Assembly (NCBI GenBank): GCA_947095535.1
Contig: OX352773.1
Span: forward strand, 129,224,830-129,288,829
Direction: 5' to 3'
Origin: Poecilobothrus nobilitatus
Taxonomy: Eukaryota; Arthropoda; Insecta; Diptera; Dolichopodidae
Length of the DNA: 64,000 nucleotides
In this document: positions 23,649 through 34,188 of the stretch, one piece after another
Numbering within the stretch: position 1 is the first letter of the stretch
How the letters are laid out: every line of letters begins with the position of its first letter
Program-made: the position numbers and the translations under genes
The notes under the pieces: generated by a model
Databases searched by the model: none
What the model was told of the DNA's origin: nothing
What the model saw: only the letters and a program-made list of their open reading frames with translations

Positions 23649-23885
23649 TTTATTTATTTGTATTAATATTACAAATCACATAAGATATTGCATGCAAAAC
23701 CATCGGCTACTAAGGCCATTATAGGTGGAATACTATTAAATTATGCACTAATATTTTTTTTTTGTTTATATTATATATTTTATATTTACGCTGTATTTGG
23801 TAGGAAGGGGGATTTGTTAACCACTAGGTCACCGAGGTCCATGTATAATTTAAATGGTTATACCAAATATAATACCAAAAATTAA
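23649..23885 (-). mobile_element. SINE-like copy 2, adjacent to copy 1
   Basis: Shares with copy 1 the CCTATAATGGCCTT, GTAGCCGATG and TATAAACAAAA blocks in the same order. Its head near 23,850-23,820 has an A-box-like GTGACCTAGTGGTTAAC but no B box. It also ends in an AAATAAATAG-type tail, so the two copies probably inserted next to one another. The 65-codon plus-strand frame here is a chance reading. Confidence 0.55.
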
Positions 23886-25080
23886 ATACACTAAGGTGAA
23901 CCCAAAAATTATATAACTAACTAAAGTTTTAAAATTTTTTTTAAGTATATATTTTTAAGTGCTTGTAATTTTATGTGTGATTTGTACAACTCGAAAACAT
24001 TATTAGATTATTTTACCAATATAAAATTATTTTTAAAATTATTTAGGTAGACTTGAATTTAGCAAAAATACACGATAAAAAATCCTAAATACATGTATCC
24101 TACGTTTCACACAACTTTAGTCTAAACTCGTAAACAATTAAAATATTATAAAAATTACTTTGTCATCATTATAATTAAAAACAAAGAAAAAAAGAATTCA
24201 TTTGCAAAATATCCTATTATTAAAAAAAAATTTTTTTTTATTATTGCTTAGAATTATAATTTTGTTTTACAAGTTCTTTTATGCCGATTGGAACGTTTAA
24301 TTGAATTCAATACATTTTTTTTTATTTTAAAACTTCAACTCGGCTTTTTCCCTTTTCTAAAAATATTACATCAATAAAAATTAGATTTTAAATTTAATTA
24401 TGCATTTTTAATTATGTCAAAGCTTTCAGATAAAATTATAATTTTTTCATCCAGGTATAAAATTTTATACGGCACACGAGTTTTTAATCTTACATAATTT
24501 ATCTGTTTGTAAAATTTCTAAATTGATATAAAAAAAATTAAAAAATTTGCTCTCAAAGGTTAACATTTCAATATTTATAAAATGTAAGATTTTCTAAGCA
24601 AAGAAAAAAATAATATGCTTATACATATACATATATTTATATATATAAATAATTAGCTGGCTATACTACTCTATACTCTCCATTCATTAATAATTTTTTC
24701 CTTGGCTACTTCTTTTTATAAAGTAAAGTGACTGAAAATAAAAAAAAAAAAATAAACTATTCATTATCATACCAATACCTTAAATAAAAAAAAAAAACCT
24801 TGAGTTTAGTATTATGACTTGTTTGATTTTTCGTTAGAAGAATGAGATTTGAAAAATGAGAAATTTGAAGAATGAGAAATTTGAAGAATGAAGAATGAGA
24901 AAGAACAGTCAAAAATAATATGTTCACATTTTTAATGCAATGTTTTTCTTTCTTTGGGGCCCTTCAAACTAAAAAAATTGTGAAAGATTTTTTGTTCTAC
25001 TTGCGTTATCTATATATATATATATATAATTTCTGATAATACGATAAAGAAATCATATAGGTATGTACATACAGAATTCA
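23886..25080. other. AT-rich non-coding stretch
   Basis: No gene or RNA seen. There is a minor GAATGAGAAATTTGAA tandem repeat at 24,838-24,905 and a TA run near 25,010-25,030. Confidence 0.55.
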
Positions 25081-25185
25081 CGTAGAAGAAAAAATCGTAG
25101 TCAATTTCATTGATTTGAAATCACACCACGATCGTATTTGGGGTTATTTCGTAAAGAGATGACCGTATTTTTGGTATAACATCAA
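25081..25185 (+). repeat. Dispersed repeat shared with the 5.66-kb units
   Basis: CACGTAGAAGAAAAAATCGT, TTGATTTGAAATCACACCAC and AAAGAGATGACCGTATTTTT follow in the same order as TCACGTAGAACAAAAAATG, TTGATTTGAAATCACCCCAA and AAAAGATGACCGTATTTTTG at about 42,371-42,515 in unit 1. The unit copy has about 45 extra bases in the middle. Confidence 0.75.
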
Positions 25186-25286
25186 AGAACATAAGAAAAA
25201 CAAAAAAATATTATTTTTTCATTCATTCTGCTTACATTTCATAACCCAGAAAACTTAGGAAAAATCTATAGAATCACTTCTATAAT

Positions 25287-25308
25287 GAGTATGAGAATTC
25301 TCATACTC
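25287..25308. repeat. Perfect 22-bp palindrome
   Basis: The half GAGTATGAGAA is followed directly by its complement TTCTCATACTC. It sits just upstream of the zinc-knuckle region of the Jockey remnant. Confidence 0.85.
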
Positions 25309-25329
25309 TCAGAACCACTGAGAAAATGG

Positions 25330-25797
25330 TCAACACTTATACCACAATGCCAACCTTTCGGTCACACACAGGCATATTATAACAAGGATTTTGCCTGTGT
25401 AAAATGCGCTGGAAATGAGCGACATCAGCTTGCACATTAAAAAAAGAACAAAAACCTAAATGTGTTAATTTTCGTGGTGACCACCCTGCAAGTTATAGAG
25501 GTTGTCCCATCGAAAAAAATCAACAACAAAGGAACAATCAGCAAGCGAACACACGCAATAAACAGAACAAAATAGTCTTGGGCAAAGAAGGTAAAGGAAA
25601 TACATTAAAACAACCACTCCATATATACAAACTGGGAATAATAAGTCATATGCACAGATAGCTAAAAACAAACAACAAGAAGAAACCTATGAAAGAAATG
25701 CTAAACACTATTTTGCAGAAAATGTATGACGAAGACGATTCACTCCAAAAACTACGGAACGAGATAGCGGAAATAAAGAAAAACAACAAGTAAAAGA
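25330..25797 (+). pseudogene. Jockey ORF1 zinc-knuckle remnant
   Basis: The plus-strand reading gives PQCQPFGHTQAYY, CVKCAGNERHQLAH then a stop, followed after a shift by KCVNFRGDHPASYRGC. This is the three-knuckle array of Jockey ORF1 proteins with some knuckle Cys residues altered (CVNF for CxxC, YY for YC). A charged tail follows (KMYDEDDSLQKLRNEIAEIK). It is frameshifted and N-terminally incomplete; ORF2 starts 20 bp downstream. Confidence 0.8.
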
Positions 25798-25816
25798 GTG
25801 CCAAATAAAAATAAAA

Positions 25817-26265
25817 ATGACTAATACTCTTAAAATTGCCACATGGAATGCAAACGGAATTTACAAACATGTTCCGGAACTTGAAATATTTCTAATGAAT
25901 GAAAATATTGACATATGCCTGATTTCTGAAACACACATAAAAAAGAGTCAAATCTAAAAGTACCCGGTTATGAATGTTATCATACTCCACATCTTACTGA
26001 TAAAGCGAGAGGAGGGTCAGCAGTGATAGTCAAAAATAATATTAAGAATCATGAAGAACCAAATATAGTAAATTGGGCAAGACAAACAACAACGATTAGT
26101 ATATGGACTAAAAATAAAAACTTTAAGATAGTAGCCATATACTGTCCGCGAAATCACTCGCTAAATAAAGATGATTACTTCAACTTGTTCAAGTCATTAG
26201 GAAATAACTTCATTGTAGGAGGCGATTTTAATGCCAAACACACCTACTGGGGCTCGAGACTAACA
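25817..26265 (+). pseudogene. Jockey ORF2 endonuclease, interrupted
   Basis: ATG at 25,817 opens LKIATWNANGIYKHVPELE and DICLISETHIK, the first endonuclease motifs. A frameshift near 25,950 breaks the frame; the reading resumes as KVPGYECYHT, ARGGSAVIVKNNI, AIYCPRNHS, and GGDFNAKHTYWGSRL (the conserved GDFN motif) and is cut at 26,265 by the errantivirus. The remaining endonuclease lies after 34,639. Active-site motifs are conserved, so the LINE was once a working type and had decayed before the insertion. Confidence 0.88.
26259..26265. repeat. Errantivirus target-site duplication, left
   Basis: ACTAACA, repeated at 34,633-34,639. Because the last CA also fits the LTR/PBS junction, the true duplication could be as short as 5 bp. 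Confidence 0.8.
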
Positions 26266-26709
26266 TTTATATTTTTATAATTAAGCGAAATAATAAAAAT
26301 ATTGTTTGTTTTGTTTTATACTTGACTTTTATTTATTTATTTATTTTTATATATAACATTATTTTGTTTTACATTAGATTTTTATTTATTTATTTATTTT
26401 TATATATAACAAAACAATTTCTTTTTATTTATTCAACTTTTTATATAACAAAACAACTTCTGATCGAACCAACGTCCAGTAGCAGAATCAATGCATTTTT
26501 ATATTAGAATATTTACATTCTTAATAAGTCACGTTGCAATGCAACGTGCTGAGAAAATTATTATTGAAGTTTGGAATGTACAGTTATTTTAAGATAGGAT
26601 CATGTTACAAGTTACAATAATATGTTGACGCGCGCAAAAGTAAGTTTGCGCGTGTGAAAGAAAATAAAAATATATTCAAAACATTGTTTTATTACAGGGT
26701 GACATAACT
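26266..26709 (-). repeat. Errantivirus 3' LTR
   Basis: In element orientation it begins AGTTATGTCACC right after the PPT and ends in TATAAA. I see no difference from 34,189-34,632 over 444 bp. Internal features: a 19-bp palindrome CACGTTGCAATGCAACGTG (26,530-26,548 on +), a GC-rich stem with arms ACGCGCGCAAA and TTTGCGCGTGT (about 26,628-26,655), and several AATAAA signals in element orientation. The first 34 bp of element orientation also encode the end of env. Confidence 0.95.
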
Positions 26710-28247
26710 TCCCCACCCTTTGACGGAGGCTCCGACGAAGTTATCTTGATTGTTTTGTTTTTATAACAATTTTTTAACTTTACAATTTGAATTAATAGTA
26801 CAATTATAATTATTACTATTATTATTTTAGTTACATAATTTACAATATTTCCAATTTTATTAGTATACAAGATTTCTTTAATTTGTTCTCTGTTATTTTT
26901 AATGTTTTTTACATGCAGTTCTTCAAAGTTTAACAATTCATTATTATTGACATTTCTTTTTATAATTACATTTAAAGTAGGTAAAATTATATGGTCTTTT
27001 ATTTCGATTTCAAAATTTTTATATGTTAAATTATTAATTCTAATTTGACATTTTTCGAATCTTATTAAATTAGTACCTTCAATGAAGGTTTCAAAATTAT
27101 TACAATTATGGAATATCTGTGTTCTTTTAATATTTTTTATAATTATAAGACCATTTTTAATTTCTGTAATAGATTGTTCGAAAAAATTTTTAAACATACA
27201 ATTAGCTTCCTTATTATTAAAAATATTATATGTACAGTTATAGTTTATATCTTTTAAGTTTTTCTTTAGATTTTGAATTACATTTGAGTGATAAATATTT
27301 TTATTTTCATCAATCAGAATTTCCTTTTCTCCTATATATAAAATTTTATTGTCTTTAGTAGGTAAAGGTTCTATTAAGATTTTAGAATAGAGTTTATTAG
27401 TAAAATTTGGTATTAATAGAATTATGACTATTTCGTTTCCGAATGTTATTATATTAATTTTGATATTTGTCAGAATGTCCAAGTTTTGTATTATGTTAAA
27501 TTCTTCGTCTGTTAGTATATTTTTTGATAGTATTCCTAATCTGCTCATTAGTAGTGTCTGTTCAATATCGTCAATGTGATTTCTGAGTAAGGTAATGTCG
27601 TAATTAATTTGATACATGCACTCCATAAGTGCCATTTGGTGTTCCATTTTAGATATTTTATTGTTGAGTTCATTAGTTAAATTTGTTACGAATTTTCTTA
27701 TTGTGTGTTGTTGATTCTTGATATGTTCTGTAATGTTGTAAGTTTGTTCAATTAGGTCAGAGTTTATTTTAACTTGTTTATTGTTTTCTGTTATTAACAT
27801 TTTGTTGTTATCTGTTAAAGCTTGTAGTTTGTTACGTATTTGAATTTCATCGTCGCTGTCCATCGTGCCTGTTATGTACTTTAGCACTTTTCCTATTCCG
27901 TTTACAAGTCCTCTTTTGTTTCTTTTGTGAGGAATAATGTTTTTTATTTTAGAGACTAGTGATTTGTAGTTGTGAGTTATTGTATTAAATATTGGTCCGT
28001 TCGAACTCAGTTCAGTTGAAAATGGTTGTATGTTGGTCCATATGTCTTGAAGGGTTTCTTCGTACTTTGTAATGTTGATTATGTGTAGGATTTTGTTATA
28101 GTTGCTTATAAGTTTTACTTCTCCTAGTTTTAAGTTAATATGTCCGTTTTTATTATTGTTCAAGTCTTGAATATCTATTATCTGAGATGTTGATAGATTG
28201 ACAAATTCGAAGAGAATGTAGAGACTTAGTATGCTGTACTTTTTCAT
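26676..28247 (-). CDS. env: Errantivirus Env (F-like membrane fusion protein)
   Basis: A 523-residue glycoprotein candidate, full length for the errantivirus family, whose Env proteins are related to baculovirus F proteins. Visible: an N-terminal hydrophobic signal (about residues 5-21), a furin-type site RNKR at 109-112 followed by GLVNGIGKVLKYITG, the usual position of the fusion segment, a heptad-like region around 140-230, several N-x-S/T sites, a strong transmembrane run at about 471-489, and a 34-residue cytoplasmic tail. The ATG at 28,247 is 12 bp downstream of a consensus splice acceptor, which fits expression from a spliced RNA. The frame reads through the PPT and ends 34 bp inside the 3' LTR. 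No stop or shift interrupts it. Confidence 0.93.
   Translation of the reverse strand: MKKYSILSLYILFEFVNLSTSQIIDIQDLNNNKNGHINLKLGEVKLISNYNKILHIINITKYEETLQDIWTNIQPFSTELSSNGPIFNTITHNYKSLVSKIKNIIPHKRNKRGLVNGIGKVLKYITGTMDSDDEIQIRNKLQALTDNNKMLITENNKQVKINSDLIEQTYNITEHIKNQQHTIRKFVTNLTNELNNKISKMEHQMALMECMYQINYDITLLRNHIDDIEQTLLMSRLGILSKNILTDEEFNIIQNLDILTNIKINIITFGNEIVIILLIPNFTNKLYSKILIEPLPTKDNKILYIGEKEILIDENKNIYHSNVIQNLKKNLKDINYNCTYNIFNNKEANCMFKNFFEQSITEIKNGLIIIKNIKRTQIFHNCNNFETFIEGTNLIRFEKCQIRINNLTYKNFEIEIKDHIILPTLNVIIKRNVNNNELLNFEELHVKNIKNNREQIKEILYTNKIGNIVNYVTKIIIVIIIIVLLIQIVKLKNCYKNKTIKITSSEPPSKGGEVMSPCNKTMF
26710..26721 (-). promoter_or_regulatory. Polypurine tract (plus-strand primer)
   Basis: AAAGGGTGGGGA on the minus strand, ending next to the 3' LTR start AGTTATG. 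It lies inside the env coding frame. Position and composition match retroelement PPTs. Confidence 0.92.
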
Positions 28248-28259
28248 GGTGGAAAGGTC

Positions 28260-28274
28260 CTAAAAAGAGATTTG
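28260..28274 (-). promoter_or_regulatory. Predicted env splice acceptor
   Basis: The minus strand reads TCTCTTTTTAG followed by GACC and, 12 bp on, the env ATG. A pyrimidine run plus AG so close to env suggests the acceptor of a subgenomic env RNA; the donor was not identified. Confidence 0.55.
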
Positions 28275-28339
28275 TTTTTTTTTTTTTTTTAAAAAAGGAA
28301 ATATTAGTAAATAGTAATTTATAGTTATTTTGTAGGATT

Positions 28340-31300
28340 TTATAAATTGTTATTCTGTCTTGAATGACCTGAGATAAGATTTTTCATTTTACTTCTATGT
28401 TTTGTTAAGTTTCCTTTGGTGTTTACTTTAAGTCTGATATGTAATGGGTTTTGGAACTTTTTTCGTTTTCTAACGTGGGTTTTATAATATTTATGGCCAG
28501 TGTCTTTGTCGACTACGTGTTCTTCATCAGTTAATTCGGTGTCTATTTTTCGGAATTTTGAATGATTTTTTCCTCCCCTTATTTCTTTAATGTAGTTGAT
28601 TCCTGCTTCTAAAGATATGTCGACTTTGTTTTCGTTTGCTTTTTCAATAACGCGGTTTTTCTTTTCTAATATTTTGTTGTAGATTTGTTCGTATTCGCTT
28701 TCTGTTATTTTACCTTGAATGAAATCTATTGGTTTCTTGTTTGTTGAGGAGTGTATCGTATTGTTGTAATACCCGTTTATTAAAATCATTTGCTCTTCGA
28801 TTGGTAGATTTTTCTTTGTATGTTTTAATAGTCTGAGGTGCTCGTTGATGGTGTTATGCAAGCGCTCTATGTCTGCGTTACTGTTGTGATTTGAATTGGA
28901 AGTGTAGTGGATTGTGATATTATTTTCTTCCAAAAATTTTCTCATTAAATGGGATTTCATTCCTAATTCGTTATCAGTAACTATTTTCGCTATGTTACCG
29001 TATGTGCTAATATACTCTGCAATTGCTCTTCTGAATTCTGCCTCACTTCTATTTTGTACTTTAGTAAACATGGCGATTTTACTGAATTTATCGATCATAG
29101 TGACAAATAATGACTTGTTTATGGAATAGAATATGTCCATATGGATTATTTGGTTAGGTTTATTCGGAGTTTCGGATATTTTTAACGGAATCTGTGGGGG
29201 TTTTCTTTCATATTTTTCTAGAATGCACACTTCGCAGTTATTTATAAATTCTGATATCTTAAGTTTTAAATTTGGGTGATAGAATTCGTTTTTCATTTCT
29301 TCGTTAATTTCGTTAATGCCACGGTGATTGTTTTCCAAGTGCTTTGTTTGAATGAGATTTTCTAGTTCTTCGTCATTGGTAATATTTTTCAGTAATTTTT
29401 TACTCCTAATAATTTTGTAATTTATAAAATGTTCGCGAAGGATAGGATTTATTTTATCAAATATTTCGTCGTTTACATATATGGCGTTAGTTCGTTTTGG
29501 GTCAAAATGATTCTTGATAATCATTTTTAATGTGATATCGTCTAAGACTTTTATGGATATTGTTTTAAGGGTTTTGTTAAATATATTTCGTGTTTTGATT
29601 TGCAAAGAGCCCGAATTAATTTTGTTTATTATAATTTGATTTTTGTATAAATTTAAAGGCGTAACTGTTTCTATAATATTAGTTTGGAATGGGATATTTT
29701 CGTTTTGGTTTATGTCTATTCTACTTAGGAAATCAGCTACCTTATTTTCACAACCTTTTTTGTATGATATGTCATAGTCATATTCTTGAATTTGCAATTT
29801 CCATCTTATTAATTTGCTGTTTGGTTCTTTAAGACTGTGTAACCAAACTAAGGGCTTGTGATCTGTGAAGAGTTTAATTTTTCTACCGAAAACATATGGT
29901 CTGAATTGTTTAAGTGACCATACAATACTGAGAAGCTCTTTCTCGATTGTTGAATAATTAATTTCGTGCTCATTTAGTGTGCGAGACACGTATGAGATTG
30001 GTTTTCCTTCTTGAGATAGTACGCCACCTATGGCATAATGACTCGCATCTGTGGTTATTTCGAAATTTTTTTCAAAATCGGGGTAGATAAGAATTGGTGC
30101 TGATATTAATTTCTTTTTTAGATCGTTGAAACTTTGGATGTATTTGTGGTTATTTATGTCTACTTTAGAATTTTTCTTTAAGAATAGAGTCATGGGTTTT
30201 GCTATCTCGGCGAAATTTTTTATGAATTTCCTATAGTATCCTGCGATACCTAGGAATCTTTTTATTTCCTTTGGAGTTTTTGGAATTTGGTAGTTTTTAA
30301 TTACCTCTATTTTCTTTTGGTTGGGATGTATTCCGTGTTCATTGATAACGTGTCCTAAAAATTCGACTTCTTTTCTTAGAAAGTCGCATTTGTCTAGTTG
30401 TACTCGAAGTCGAGCTGATTTTATTTTTGTGAAAATTTTTTTTAAGTTTTTTATGTGTTCTTCTAAACCGTTTGAGAACACTACAATGTCGTCCATGTAC
30501 GTTAGACATTCTTTGCCTATATTTTCCCTCAATATATTGTCCATCAGGCGTTGAAAGGTACTAGGGGCATTTTTCAGCCCAAAAGGCATTCTACTAAATT
30601 CGTAGTGTCCGTTGTCAACAGAGAATGCAGTCTTTTGTATGTCTTCCGGTTCCATTTCTATTTGATGGAATCCGGATTTTAAATCTATTACAGAGAAATA
30701 CGTACTTTTCCCTAATTTGTCCAATATTTCTTCAATATTAGGGATTGGATAAGAGTCTTCAATTGTCTTTTCATTAAGTTTACGGTAGTCTATGACAAGA
30801 CGGTATTTCCGCTCGCCAGAGGAATCTAATTTTTTGGGAATAACCCAAACTGGGCTGTTGTACGGACTATTGCTATGTTGGATAATTCCATTTTCCAACA
30901 TTTCCTGAATTTGCTTTTGTATCTCTATTTTGTGGATATATGGGTATCTGTAAATTTTGCTTTTTATTGGTATGTTGTCTATAGTATTAATTTTGTGTCT
31001 GATTTTGTTGGTAACTGAGAGAGGTATTTGTTCAGAAAATATTTCATTAAATTCAGATATAAGATGATTTAATTGAAGTTTTTCTTCTTTATTTAAGTGG
31101 TCGGTTTTAATTTTTTCTGGAATAATTTTACTGTCTTTGTACGTTAAGTATTCGTTTGTTTCGTAATTATTGAAATCCAAGATTTCGTCTATTTCTGCGG
31201 ACGGGAATGGTTCGTTGAAATTGAACATTTTAGGTTGGTCACATACGTTAAGTATTTTGGCTTTTGCTTGAAAGTCGTTTACTTCATAAATACCTTCTAG

Positions 31301-31797
31301 AATTCGAACGTCGGCATTTAAATTAGTTTCTTCTATCATTGCGTCACCTTTTTGTTGTTTGACAGGGATTTTATAATAATATTCCCCAGGTTCGATTTGG
31401 TATATGGTATTTTCTGGTTGGTGACTAAAGTATAATTTTATTGGAGTGTCGTTCATCATGAGAATTTTATTTTTGTAATCGATAACAGCGTTACCTTGCA
31501 TTAGTATATCATTACCTATAAGGCCATGGTATTTTTCATGAAAATCATGAACCAAAAATACAAATTTTTCATTATTGTTTGGTTTGAATTCCTCAAAAAT
31601 ATTTATACTTATTGCTTGATTTATTAAGACATCTTTTTTCAATGCTCTCAAAATTTTTGAATTTTTTAGTTGTATTCTAGGTATTTCCTTGAAAGTGTCT
31701 GGTCGGATTATTGAGCTTGAAGCGCCACTGTCGATTAGAAAATTGTATTCCTTTATTTTTATGTAGGTGAGTCGGTTTGGCCAGTCTCCCGAAAATT
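28340..31797 (-). CDS. pol: Errantivirus Pol (protease, RT, RNase H, integrase)
   Basis: The frame is entered by -1 shift from gag near 31,798; the stretch from 31,651 to 28,340 alone is 1103 codons and begins at a TTG, so it has no own ATG. In order: protease with DSGAS upstream of 31,651; reverse transcriptase with LVIDYRKLN (near 285 of the 1103), DLKSGFHQI (323), FGLKNAPSTFQ (357) and YMDD (385-388); RNase H with TTDAS (533) and TDHKPL (596); integrase zinc-binding H771, H776, C806, C809; and D839, D893, E929, a D,D-35-E triad. The C-terminal tail is basic. All catalytic residues are present and the frame is uninterrupted, so the enzyme set appears functional. It stops 93 bp before env. 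Confidence 0.95.
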
Positions 31798-32910
31798 TCC
31801 TATATCGATGGTTTGCTGATTATTAACATCCATGGGTTCTACTTGCGAATTGTAATTGTTTTGGTAGTTGGGGTTGTAGTGAGAATTTCTGTTCTGGTTT
31901 GGTTGCCAATTATTGTAAAATGGTCGTTGATTATTTATATGATTGTACACACCAGGTGGGCTTCTGTTATTATTATGAAGAATGTTGGGATTAGAGGTAC
32001 CGTTTTGGTGCGTTGTATTTGGAGATGTATTATTGTTGAAATATCTGATTGAGCGATTACCATTATTATTAATATTATTAGAGGGGTTTCGAATAGAATT
32101 ACGATTATTATCACGATTTGGATTGTCTTGAATGTTATTTGAACGATTTTGGGATGTTTTGTTACTAATGTAACGATTATTGTTATTATGGCGATTACGA
32201 TTACTGTTATGGTTATTTTGGGTATAGTTATGATTGACATTGATATTCGAAAAAGCGTAGCCCGATTCGTATAAAATTTTCATTGCATCTTCTAACGTCT
32301 TAGGATCTCTGCAAGATAGGATTGATTTCAAGGGTTCAGGAACTTTATTTTTAAAAGTATCTAAAGCTCTTTGAACGTTAGCTTTTAAATATCTTTCTAA
32401 TTCGTCGTTATTGTTTTGGTATTCCAACTGTGTTTTTGTATTTAGTCTTCTAAGTATAGCTTTCACGTCGTTGTAAAATTCGACAGCATTCGTCTTAAAA
32501 GTTTGGCCCCTTAACTGGTCAAAAAGTTGGTCAGCGGATAGCCTATCGCCAAAATTGTTATTAAGTACTTTTTTAATTTCATCCCAGGTGGTAGCTTGAT
32601 GATTGATTTCGATAACTTCTCTGGCACTTCCAGTTAATTTTGATTTAATTATGTCAGAGAAAATTCCTTTTGAGAATTCGTCGTATTGGAGTAGTAAAGG
32701 TGTGATCCGATCTACTAAATCGATAAAAGTTTGTAAGGTACCGAATTTCCCATTAAATTCAGGTACACGTTCTAAATATTTAAGTGGGTCAATTGTAAGG
32801 CTTTTTGGGTCTGTCATGATTCGATTTTCTGTATTTCTATTTAAATTTAATTTCGATAATTCTTCTATAAGTATGTCAACAACTCCGATAGCTACGAAAT
32901 GTTGTGACAT
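31759..32910 (-). CDS. gag: Errantivirus Gag
   Basis: The first ATG in frame is at 32,910, giving 383 residues; the frame is open slightly upstream but without an ATG. The first two thirds resemble Ty3/gypsy capsid (SLTIDPLKYLERVPEFNGKF, QTFIDLVDRITPLL, then LKSILSCRDPKTLEDAMKIL). From about residue 225 on, the tail is strongly Asn/Arg/His-rich (RNRHNNNNRY) with no CCHC knuckle, as in gypsy-type errantiviruses, where a basic tail takes the role of RNA binding. It ends at 31,759 and overlaps the pol frame by the frameshift region. Role: particle formation and RNA packaging. Confidence 0.92.
   Translation of the reverse strand: MSQHFVAIGVVDILIEELSKLNLNRNTENRIMTDPKSLTIDPLKYLERVPEFNGKFGTLQTFIDLVDRITPLLLQYDEFSKGIFSDIIKSKLTGSAREVIEINHQATTWDEIKKVLNNNFGDRLSADQLFDQLRGQTFKTNAVEFYNDVKAILRRLNTKTQLEYQNNNDELERYLKANVQRALDTFKNKVPEPLKSILSCRDPKTLEDAMKILYESGYAFSNINVNHNYTQNNHNSNRNRHNNNNRYISNKTSQNRSNNIQDNPNRDNNRNSIRNPSNNINNNGNRSIRYFNNNTSPNTTHQNGTSNPNILHNNNRSPPGVYNHINNQRPFYNNWQPNQNRNSHYNPNYQNNYNSQVEPMDVNNQQTIDIGNFRETGQTDSPT
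31792..31798 (-). promoter_or_regulatory. gag-pol -1 ribosomal frameshift heptamer
   Basis: On the minus strand A-AAT-TTT in the gag frame, an exact X-XXY-YYZ heptamer (AAATTTT). It lies 37 bp before the gag stop, inside the overlap with pol, and the shift of -1 is the one required. Confidence 0.8.
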
Positions 32911-34170
32911 AAACGGCAAAATGAAAGTTTAGTACTATATGAAAAGGAAATTCGATTTATACAAAATTTATTTATGAATGTAATTTTTATTTAATTTGAC
33001 TGGTTGTAATTCTTGTTTACTTCTCATCAAAAGTATAAATTTAAAATTAGGTAATTTATTATTTTCTTTTCTTATTTTATTTTTTTTTATTTAATAGTTT
33101 TTTTTTGATTAAAAATTGTTTATTGTATATATTTTTTTTTTATAAGTATGTAATTATTTTTTGTAATATTTATTTAAGCTTTATTTTTATTATAATTTTT
33201 TTGCTAGATTGTAAATTTTCGAACATATATATATTTTGGAATATGTATTTTAAAGTAATTATCAATATGAAAACAAAATTGTATTATTAGTAATAGTATG
33301 AAGAAAAAATTGTTTTATTTATTTTTTGGAAGTTAATACTACTTATTTCTTTTATTATTTTACGCTTCCCCTTTTTTTTTTTTTATTTAATATCTACTTA
33401 TTACTTATTTAATATTTCATATGGTTTTAATATTTTATTATTTGATTTTAATTTTATTCTTTTTTCTTTCAGGTAATATATTCGCTTGGAAAAATTTATT
33501 TAATAAGTTAACACTGGGTTATTTGATTTTATCGTACGAAAAAAAAATAAATTTGATGTAATATAAAAAATATATTTTCTTTTAAAATTTTAGTGCTACT
33601 GCTAATAGTGATTACGAAAAAAGTTAAACAAACTTTTGCAAAATAATAGTCTTTAGCAATATTTTAAAACAATGAAAAATTATTTATATACTTAGGTGTT
33701 TTAAATTTAATTCTTTTACTTTAAATTTATTTGATTCAAATAGACTTTAATTTAGTTTTACCCAGATGATATTTAAAGCACGTTTATATATATAAAAAAA
33801 ATATTCTCTTTAAAACACAAAGAATTTTGATTTCTTCTATTAATTTAATCTATTATATTGGTAAAACTTGGAAAAATAAAAACTCACGGTTTGTTGGTTG
33901 TTGTACTGCTGGTGTTGTAGCCCTGGTACTCTTCGATTCAGCTATTGGTTGTTGTTGTTGTTTCGGCCGGATGATTGCTAGGTTTTTCTTTTTCTGCGTC
34001 CTTGAGTATATTGACATATACTAACTGGTGCACTTTGTATAGTATGTACAATTTTTGTTTTTTGGTGATTTTCGTTCACTTATTATTTTGTGATTTTCAT
34101 TCACTTATTATTTTATGATTTTCGTTCATTTATTGTTTTTGTTATTTTTTAAGTATGCACTAGTTGACGC
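32911..34170 (-). other. Errantivirus leader (5' untranslated region)
   Basis: About 1.26 kb between the primer site and gag. T-rich on the plus strand, with no long frame on the element strand. It contains a triplicated 25-bp repeat near the primer site. Short frames seen on the + strand are antisense readings. A splice donor for env would be expected in this leader or early gag but is not evident. Confidence 0.8.
34065..34139 (-). repeat. Triplicated 25-bp repeat in the errantivirus leader
   Basis: Three adjacent units starting at 34,065, 34,090 and 34,115 (+ strand unit like GTGATTTTCGTTCACTTATT), the first two differing by one base and the third by a few. It sits about 30 bp downstream of the primer site in element orientation, the region where the Drosophila gypsy element carries its insulator-protein sites; similarity of function is inference only. 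Confidence 0.8.
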
Positions 34171-34188
34171 ATCCTACCGACTGCGCCA
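34171..34188 (-). promoter_or_regulatory. Primer binding site for tRNA-Ser
   Basis: The minus strand reads TGGCGCAGTCGGTAGGAT directly after the 5' LTR. Its reverse complement matches the 3' end of insect tRNA-Ser including CCA (CCTACCGACTGCG plus CCA), as known for the 17.6/297 group of errantiviruses. Confidence 0.9.

Larger units (their letters stand above)
25310..26265 (+). mobile_element. Jockey-type LINE, part upstream of the errantivirus
   Basis: Holds the end of an ORF1 with zinc knuckles and the endonuclease start of ORF2, and stops exactly at the errantivirus LTR. The reading WGSRLT at the left edge continues at 34,640 with SAKG and then ELY after a stop, matching the family pattern LTNPKGRELY, so both sides are one LINE. 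Confidence 0.85.

Noticed and set aside
25465..25870. Two minus-strand frames of 68 and 74 codons
   Set aside because: Antisense to the Jockey ORF1 and ORF2 starts, which have clear family motifs on the plus strand.
31777..32240. Frames on both strands over the gag tail rich in Ile/Val
   Set aside because: Shadow readings of the Asn-rich gag coding repeats.
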